From Candidatus Omnitrophota bacterium (GTDB lineage: Bacteria; Omnitrophota; Gorgyraeia; Gorgyraeales; Gorgyraeaceae): 10,627 bases of DNA. Shown here piece after piece: positions 6,562 to 10,627 of this stretch (within the stretch, counting starts at the first letter, position 1; every line of letters starts with the position of its first letter). The stretch is taken from the NCBI GenBank assembly GCA_020057645.1, contig JAGVFL010000182.1, positions 1-10,627 of the forward strand, written 5' to 3'. The notes beneath the pieces were generated by a model that did no database searches, was not told the DNA's origin, and saw nothing but the letters and a program-made list of their open reading frames with translations. Made by a program: the position numbers and the translations under genes.

Positions 6562-7410
6562 TCATCCTACTATCACTCCCGCTGTTAGACCTTTAATAAT
6601 ATGCCTCTGCATTAATAGATAAACAAGGATTATCGGCACTGTGGTTATGGTCATGCCTGCCATTAAAAGTGAGTACTCGGTAATGTGGATCCCCTGGAAT
6701 ATCATAAGGCCTCTTTGTAAAGGCATTAGACTTTTACTGGAAAATATAAGTGTTGCCAGGATATACTCGTTCCAGACGTTCAGCGAGCTGAATATAATTA
6801 TGACAGCTATCGCGGGTTTAGCCAGGGGCAATGCCACGTTCCACCAGATACCAATCTTGGAACAGCCATCTATGCGCGCGGCATCTTCCAGCTCAACCGG
6901 CATTTTGTCAAAAAATGTTTTCAATAAATATATGCTGAACGAAAGGCCTGCGTTTATCATGCAGAGTATATAGCCTATCCTCGTATTTATCAGGTGAAGC
7001 TTTGTCATCAAGACGTAGAGCGGCACAAAACTCCCCGGCAGGGGTATCATCATGGCCCCGAGAAACATGTAAAAAAGGATATTCTTGCCCGGGAACTTCA
7101 GCCTGGAAAATGCGAATGCCGCAAGGGATGCAATGATGACTATGCCGAATACGGCCGTAACCGTGTAAAACATGCTGTTCAGAAAATACATCCCGAACCC
7201 GCCTTTGGTCCATGCAAGATAAAAATTGCCCCACATCGGATTCTTGGGAAAAATACTCATGTCTGAAAATATGGTCTGCTGGGTCTTTAAGCTGGACCCC
7301 GCCATCCATAGAAGCGGGAATAGGCATGTAACGGATACAATGATAAGAAGAATGTGTATCACAAAATCCTTAAAAAATCTTTCGATTTTATACTTTGTCC
7401 CTTCTTTCAT
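6562..7410 (-). CDS. Sugar ABC transporter permease, MalG/LacG type
   Basis: The 282-residue protein has a short basic N-terminus and about six hydrophobic segments (for example 17-37, 82-102, 111-133, 203-220 and 244-268). The cytoplasmic EAA loop, which docks on the ATPase, reads LEDAARIDGCSKIGIWWNVALPLAKP (174-199), with the G and LP positions expected of carbohydrate uptake (CUT1) permeases. SFVPLYVLM and NVWNEYILATLI are further family-typical stretches. It would form the membrane channel with the permease at 7479-8363 and receive sugar from the lipoprotein at 8402-9727. An AAAGG about 5 bases before the ATG serves as ribosome binding site, outside the neighbouring hairpin. Length and topology are normal. 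The sugar cannot be predicted. Confidence 0.93.
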   Translation of the reverse strand: MKEGTKYKIERFFKDFVIHILLIIVSVTCLFPLLWMAGSSLKTQQTIFSDMSIFPKNPMWGNFYLAWTKGGFGMYFLNSMFYTVTAVFGIVIIASLAAFAFSRLKFPGKNILFYMFLGAMMIPLPGSFVPLYVLMTKLHLINTRIGYILCMINAGLSFSIYLLKTFFDKMPVELEDAARIDGCSKIGIWWNVALPLAKPAIAVIIIFSSLNVWNEYILATLIFSSKSLMPLQRGLMIFQGIHITEYSLLMAGMTITTVPIILVYLLMQRHIIKGLTAGVIVG

Positions 7411-7426
7411 GTTTACCTTTACCTAT

Positions 7427-7472
7427 TCCACCTACGCGGTGTAAAAATATATTTTTACACCGCGTAGGTGGA
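7427..7472. repeat. Perfect 46-bp palindrome between the two permease genes
   Basis: The 46 bases pair perfectly around an AT-rich centre (TAAAAATATATTTTTA). The outer arms are CCACCTACGCGGTG (7428-7441) and CACCGCGTAGGTGG (7458-7471), the same 14-bp arm as at 3343-3382 but in reverse order. It starts 6 bases after the permease 1 stop and ends 16 bases before the permease 2 ATG. No T-run follows in the direction of transcription. Confidence 0.92.
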
Positions 7473-7478
7473 GGTGAT

Positions 7479-8363
7479 TTACGCTTGTTTCATATATTTA
7501 GACAATTTAATCTGAACAAATGATACTGCTAAAAGCACCGCGCCGAACATTATGCCCTGACTGCACGCGTATCCGAACCTGGAAGAACCTACCATCGAAG
7601 CGAGAATCCTGGTCACGGGAACTTCTGTATGGTACCCGGGCCCTCCGCCTGTCATTGAAAGTATCAAAACAAAAACCTGCATTGTGCCCAGCACAGTCAG
7701 TATGGAAACTAGTATAAAAACCGGCACCATGAGCGGTAATGTAACGCTCTTAAACATCTGCCAGCTGGACGCCCCGTCCACTTTTGCAGGTTCATATAAC
7801 TGTCTCGGAATTGTCTGCAGCCCTGCTAAAAATATTATGAAGCCCCAGCCAAAACCTTTCCAGCAGTGAATTATCGCTACGCAGATCAGGGCAGTCTTTG
7901 GATTTGAAAGCCAGTCTGTAACCAGATTTGATAAGCCTATATTCTGAAGCCAGTAATTTAAAAGCCCGTAATTGCCGTCATATATCCATTTCCACACAAG
8001 CCCCGCCACCACCTCTGAAAGAACAGGCGGCAGATAAAATATCACCCTATATATATTGCCCCCTTTCATATCCCTGTCGCACGCCAGCGCCAACCCAAGC
8101 GCAAGCGCGTTCTGGAATGTAAGGGCTATCAGGGTAATGTATCCTGCCTGCAGCATTGCCGACCACCATATTTTATCCTGGAATAATTCAATAAAGTTTC
8201 TTAAACCTATGAAATTTTTAGCGAAATCAAACCGGGCTATCCCGTCCCACTGGCACAAAGCCAGGGTAAATACTTTATAGAACGGATAGATGTAGAATAT
8301 TGAAAATATCAGAAACGCGGGTAATACAAATAGATAATTTTGAAGAATAGTCTTTGTTCGCAT
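7479..8363 (-). CDS. Sugar ABC transporter permease, MalF/UgpA type
   Basis: The 294-residue protein opens with the typical first membrane segment NYLFVLPAFLIFSIFYIYPF (9-28) and has about five more hydrophobic segments. The EAA loop reads LYEPAKVDGASSWQMFKSVTLPLMVP (189-214), with Pro in place of the usual Ala after Glu. TGGGPGYHTEV after the fifth segment is a hallmark of CUT1 permeases of the MalF/UgpA class. It pairs with the MalG-type permease downstream. Only 38 bases separate it from the binding-protein gene, and 31 of them are a perfect palindrome, so no ordinary ribosome binding site lies before the ATG. Translation may depend on coupling or on opening of the hairpin (inference). Confidence 0.93.
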   Translation of the reverse strand: MRTKTILQNYLFVLPAFLIFSIFYIYPFYKVFTLALCQWDGIARFDFAKNFIGLRNFIELFQDKIWWSAMLQAGYITLIALTFQNALALGLALACDRDMKGGNIYRVIFYLPPVLSEVVAGLVWKWIYDGNYGLLNYWLQNIGLSNLVTDWLSNPKTALICVAIIHCWKGFGWGFIIFLAGLQTIPRQLYEPAKVDGASSWQMFKSVTLPLMVPVFILVSILTVLGTMQVFVLILSMTGGGPGYHTEVPVTRILASMVGSSRFGYACSQGIMFGAVLLAVSFVQIKLSKYMKQA

Positions 8364-8370
8364 AATATTT

Positions 8371-8401
8371 TGTAGGGAACGGTTTGAAACCGTTCCCTAC
8401 A
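8371..8401. repeat. Perfect 31-bp palindrome between binding protein and permease genes
   Basis: TGTAGGGAACGGTTT and AAACCGTTCCCTACA flank one central base. It begins directly after the binding-protein stop codon and ends 7 bases before the permease ATG. A hairpin at exactly this kind of junction, the malE-malF gap of Escherichia coli, protects the binding-protein message and lowers permease yield; the same role here is inferred. No T-run follows. Confidence 0.93.
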
Positions 8402-9727
8402 TTACTGTTTCTTCGCCATCTCGCGCTCTTTAACAGCCTGGATATCTGCTGCCAGCTGTTCAGGGGTCTTTTCCCCTATTATTATGTACTGGATGCCTTT
8501 ATTAAACGCCTCTATTACTGCAGGAAACTCTGAAACCCCCCACACGTTCGGATGAGTGGTGTTATCCATGGCGCTCGCAAACTGGGAAAGCACCATGGGC
8601 ATGTCCTTTAAACTGTATTTATTAGAAGGTAAACCCTGCGCCTCTTTTGAAAGAAATATCTGCTGAGGCGCGTCTGTTATCCATTTTAAAAAATCCACTG
8701 CCGGTTGGACATCTTTGGATTGTTTATTTACCATAAAGCTGGACCCTGCCCCGCCCCAGATGGTCATGGGATATTTATCAGAAACTTGGGGAGGCAGCAT
8801 TGCCCCGTAATTCAGATTCGGATTCATGCCTTTATAGACGTTCACGCACCAGGAGCCGTTAAAAGCAAAGGCAGCCCTGTTATTGGCAAAAAGCTGCTCT
8901 GCTGTCTTATTAACCATGGTCACTATGCCGGAGGCAAGAAGTCCTTCATCCCGCATCTCGCGGAACAGGTCAAAGACCTTTATCCAGTCAGGATCCGTGT
9001 AAGATACCTCGCCTCTTATAGTAGCCAGGACCTTGTCCTTGCCCATTATGTTAAAAGCGTAATTAGACGCCATGCAATCTATCATCCATATCTCCCCCCA
9101 TCCGCTTACTAATCCATGGACGCCGTTTGCCTTGAGTTTTTTATTCACCTCTATCAAATCCTTCCACGTCTTTGGCGGGTTTGACGGATCCGCGCCAACT
9201 GCCCGCAATAAATCTTTATTGTAGAGCATCTGGATATTTGTGACATCTATGGGAACTCCGTATATGCCTGGCTTCACCCCAAAACTGTTTTCCTGTTCAA
9301 ATTCATTTACGGCAAGCGCTTTGACAAACAACTTATTTTTCCACGCTCCCATGTCTCTGTCCATCTCCTCTGTCAGGTCGTAAACATAACCTGATTTTAC
9401 GAAACTGGCAAAATATCTTTTTTCTCCTAGGATTCCGAATATATCTGGTAAAGTATTGGTTTGGGCGGCTGCCCTTACCTTCTGGGTATATGCGTCTGAA
9501 GGAGCGTAAAGCTCGAAATTGACCCTTACGCCTGTTTCTTTTTCATATCTTCTGGCAAGCTCCAGAAACGCTTCTTCCCTGTCGCTCATCCAATGCCATA
9601 TTTTTATTGATTTAACCTGCTCTTTTTTTTGCGCCTGCGGCCCGCAGCTCGCTAAAAAAATACTTAAAAAAACGGTAAACAAAGAAAGTATAAAAAAAAG
9701 ACAAACCTTCCTATACTGGCCTTTCAT
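8402..9727 (-). CDS. Sugar ABC transporter substrate-binding lipoprotein
   Basis: The 441-residue protein has a lipoprotein signal with lipobox FLASC and Cys28 as the acylated residue. The mature part is a family 1 extracellular solute-binding protein: KSIKIWHWMSDREEAFLELA at the start, FEKETGV-like YEKETGVRVNFELY, LPDIFGILG, IYGVPIDVTNIQMLYNKDLL, PPKTWKDLIEVNKKLK, AAFAFNGSWCV, and SSFMVNKQSKDVQPAVDFLKWI. This order is usual for CUT1 binding proteins of 400-450 residues. It would deliver an unknown sugar or oligosaccharide to the two permeases that follow. I start at ATG 9725-9727, because AGGAGG (9732-9737) lies 4 bases upstream; the in-frame TTG at 9769 would add 14 residues before the signal peptide. 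No ATPase gene lies in the cluster, so the importer probably uses a shared MsmX/MalK-type ATPase encoded elsewhere. Confidence 0.93.
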   Translation of the reverse strand: MKGQYRKVCLFFILSLFTVFLSIFLASCGPQAQKKEQVKSIKIWHWMSDREEAFLELARRYEKETGVRVNFELYAPSDAYTQKVRAAAQTNTLPDIFGILGEKRYFASFVKSGYVYDLTEEMDRDMGAWKNKLFVKALAVNEFEQENSFGVKPGIYGVPIDVTNIQMLYNKDLLRAVGADPSNPPKTWKDLIEVNKKLKANGVHGLVSGWGEIWMIDCMASNYAFNIMGKDKVLATIRGEVSYTDPDWIKVFDLFREMRDEGLLASGIVTMVNKTAEQLFANNRAAFAFNGSWCVNVYKGMNPNLNYGAMLPPQVSDKYPMTIWGGAGSSFMVNKQSKDVQPAVDFLKWITDAPQQIFLSKEAQGLPSNKYSLKDMPMVLSQFASAMDNTTHPNVWGVSEFPAVIEAFNKGIQYIIIGEKTPEQLAADIQAVKEREMAKKQ

Positions 9728-9731
9728 CCTT

Positions 9732-9737
9732 CCTCCT
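9732..9737 (-). promoter_or_regulatory. Ribosome binding site deciding the binding-protein start
   Basis: AGGAGG, followed after 4 bases by ATG 9725-9727, fixes the start of the binding-protein gene and excludes the upstream TTG. Confidence 0.8.
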
Positions 9738-9795
9738 GCAATATCGGCAGCCTTATTTGCTTTTCTCAACGACGGGATCGATTAACGTAGTATCT

Positions 9796-10131
9796 CTAAT
9801 TAGCAATACAAAGCCGAGACACGTCCTCGCTAAACTCAAGGCCGCAAGCGTCCATTTCTGCCCTCACCACTCTAGCATTGCCGACGATGCGGGAAAAAGG
9901 AAAATCCCTCGCCTCGTCCCTTGGCACTGAGAGAGTTATATGAAAGTTATCATTGGGCTTTAAATCTTTCGTATTTATATCTGTTACCAAAGCCCCTTCA
10001 TAACTTACATTGGAGGTCACTGCTTCGATGGTTTCTCCCTTGCCTGTGTCTGTAAGCCGTCTGAGCTTCATAGGAAGAAACAGGCCCAGCCTCTTGGATC
10101 TTCTCTTCTCTACAAAATCACTCGCTCTCAT
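9796..10131 (-). CDS. PilZ-domain protein, likely c-di-GMP receptor
   Basis: The 111-residue protein is essentially one PilZ domain. The RxxxR motif is at residues 10-14 (RRSKR), and the (D/N)xSxxG motif is N41-V-S-Y-E-G46; together they form the c-di-GMP binding site in this family. A beta-barrel pattern follows: FHITLSVP, GNARVVRAE, ACGLEFSED. Both motifs are intact, so ligand binding is likely. No membrane segment or signal is present, so it acts in the cytoplasm. I start at ATG 10129-10131, because AGGAGG (10137-10142) lies 5 bases upstream; the ATG at 10146 has no such site. It lies 68 bp before the binding-protein gene on the same strand and may be co-transcribed with it, but could also act independently. 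Confidence 0.85.
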   Translation of the reverse strand: MRASDFVEKRRSKRLGLFLPMKLRRLTDTGKGETIEAVTSNVSYEGALVTDINTKDLKPNDNFHITLSVPRDEARDFPFSRIVGNARVVRAEMDACGLEFSEDVSRLCIAN

Positions 10132-10136
10132 TTCCG

Positions 10137-10142
10137 CCTCCT
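10137..10142 (-). promoter_or_regulatory. Ribosome binding site deciding the PilZ start
   Basis: AGGAGG sits 5 bases before ATG 10129-10131 and overlaps codons that a start at 10146 would use, so the shorter protein is preferred. Confidence 0.75.
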
Positions 10143-10179
10143 CCATCTATATATTTAATATATGCTTTATTTCCAAATA

Positions 10180-10188
10180 AGTATAGCA
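10180..10188 (-). promoter_or_regulatory. Candidate extended -10 promoter of the PilZ gene
   Basis: The minus strand reads TGCTATACT (10180-10188), an extended -10 element with five of six matches to TATAAT. The region 17 bp upstream (TTTTAA) is a poor -35, as allowed for extended -10 promoters. Transcription would start about 40 bases before the PilZ ATG and may run into the transporter genes. The rest of 10147-10262 is AT-rich and shows nothing else I can name. Confidence 0.45.
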
Positions 10189-10262
10189 CAACTTATTCAA
10201 TTTTAAAAGCCTTTTTTAACTTTTTTTGAGTAAACTTTGTAAACCGTGCGTTGCGCCATTTT

Positions 10263-10500
10263 GGTAACAGTTCAGCTCTTGGAAGTAAACGCGTCATTGC
10301 GAGGAGTCCCGAAGGGATTCCTTCGCCTGTCATTGCGAGTCCCGACTTTTCGGTCGGGACGAAGCAATCTAAATAACAGGCTCGGAACAGGCTCCGCAAT
10401 CTCAGAGATTGCTTCGCTCCCGGAGTTTACCCCGAGCAGTTGCGAAGGGGTCGCTCGCAATGACAGCTTGTCGGAGATTTCAAAACGCTGAACTGTTACC
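10263..10500. mobile_element. 238-bp MITE-like element with inverted ends and flanking duplication
   Basis: The ends are perfect 14-bp inverted repeats, GGTAACAGTTCAGC (10263-10276) and GCTGAACTGTTACC (10487-10500). CATTTT directly precedes (10257-10262) and follows (10501-10506) the element, a target duplication of 6 bp, or up to 8 (CCATTTTG) if the end bases are shared. The inside holds no transposase but is packed with palindromic units: GTCATTGCGAG at 10293-10303; a unit with an 8-bp stem (10339-10346 with 10353-10360) ending in GAAGCAATCT; and an inverted unit from AGATTGCTTCG (10406-10416) to CTCGCAATGAC (10454-10464). Any reading frames here are by-products of the repeats. It lies between the end of the upstream gene and the PilZ promoter. 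The transposase family is unknown. Confidence 0.8.
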
Positions 10501-10518
10501 CATTTTGAAAGTTATTTT

Positions 10519-10627
10519 TTAAATACCGGTTCGAGACAGTTTTGTGTACCTAAACATTTCTACTAAGCCTTTTACTCCTAAAATCTTTTCGATTTCTTCC
10601 TGTAAAGCAGACGCCGCAGGGCCATCC
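10519..10627 (-). CDS. C-terminal end of an unrecognised protein, 5' end beyond window
   Basis: The minus strand is open from the right edge to a TAA at 10519-10521 and gives 35 residues: DGPAASALQEEIEKILGVKG, then LVEMFRYTKLSRTGI. The mix of a short helix and an amphipathic strand would fit a small regulatory domain such as ACT, with a faint likeness to the end of acetolactate synthase small subunits, but this is too little to name it. The stop is 18 bases before the mobile element, which therefore inserted just behind the gene. Confidence 0.6.
   Translation of the reverse strand, partial: DGPAASALQEEIEKILGVKGLVEMFRYTKLSRTGI

Noticed and set aside
6908..7327. 139-codon minus-strand open frame
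   Set aside because: It overlaps the MalG-type permease in another frame; the permease frame carries the membrane segments and EAA loop.
3343..8401. Junction palindromes as intrinsic terminators
   Set aside because: None is followed by a T-run in the direction of transcription, and the genes on both sides belong together.
8705..9112. 135-codon plus-strand open frame
   Set aside because: It is fully antisense to the binding-protein gene, whose family motifs are continuous there.
9728..9769. Upstream TTG start of the binding protein
   Set aside because: AGGAGG lies 4 bases before the ATG at 9727 and inside the extension, and the extension would precede the lipoprotein signal.
9728..9795. Separate promoter for the binding-protein gene (TTGAGA, 18 bp, GATATT)
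   Set aside because: The implied start would fall on the ribosome binding site, leaving no usable leader.
10193..10491. Open frames within the intergenic region at the right
   Set aside because: They are readings of the mobile element and its palindromes, with no supporting start signals.
10263..10500. CRISPR array
   Set aside because: Repeats are inverted, unevenly spaced and nested between inverted ends with a flanking duplication; there are no regular spacers.

Overview
The window reads as part of a genome of an uncultivated Gram-negative bacterium. It encodes lipoproteins with lipoboxes, Sec signal peptides and what looks like an outer-membrane beta-barrel. The DNA is of moderate GC content and littered with short palindromes (a GGTTTnAAACC type and a TCATTGCGAG/GAAGCAATC type). 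That repeat content resembles Candidatus Omnitrophota and similar candidate phyla, but the assignment is an impression from repeat style and gene style and has not been tested. Every gene is on the minus strand, so transcription runs from high to low coordinates.

From right to left: the last 35 codons of an unrecognised gene (10519-10627); a 238-bp non-autonomous mobile element with perfect 14-bp terminal inverted repeats and a direct flanking duplication (10263-10500); a promoter-like site; a small PilZ-domain protein (9796-10131); a three-gene sugar ABC importer made of a lipoprotein binding protein and two permeases (8402-9727, 7479-8363, 6562-7410), with no ATPase gene; a large secreted clan GH-A glycoside hydrolase with an N-terminal helical region (4242-6554); a beta-sandwich lipoprotein likely to bind carbohydrate (3394-4089); a second, membrane-anchored paralogue of the same hydrolase family (2103-3329); and a long reading frame with a signal peptide, a TPR-like segment and a beta-barrel-like body that runs off the left edge (1-2047). 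This last gene is open for 682 codons.

The locus looks like one glycan-handling system. An outer-membrane protein would pass or bind the glycan, a surface or periplasmic lipoprotein would hold it, two related retaining-type glycosidases (one secreted, one tethered) would cut or transfer it, and the ABC importer would take up the product using an ATPase encoded elsewhere. The PilZ protein at the head suggests a possible c-di-GMP link. The substrate cannot be read from the sequence.

The most unusual feature is the junctions. Perfect palindromes of 31, 46 and 40 bp sit between consecutive same-strand genes (binding protein/permease 1, permease 1/permease 2, lipoprotein/hydrolase 2). Two of them are built from the same 14-bp arm in opposite order. 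Related palindromes also lie inside coding sequence. Two candidate internal promoters, each with an inverted repeat, precede the lipoprotein gene and the beta-barrel gene.
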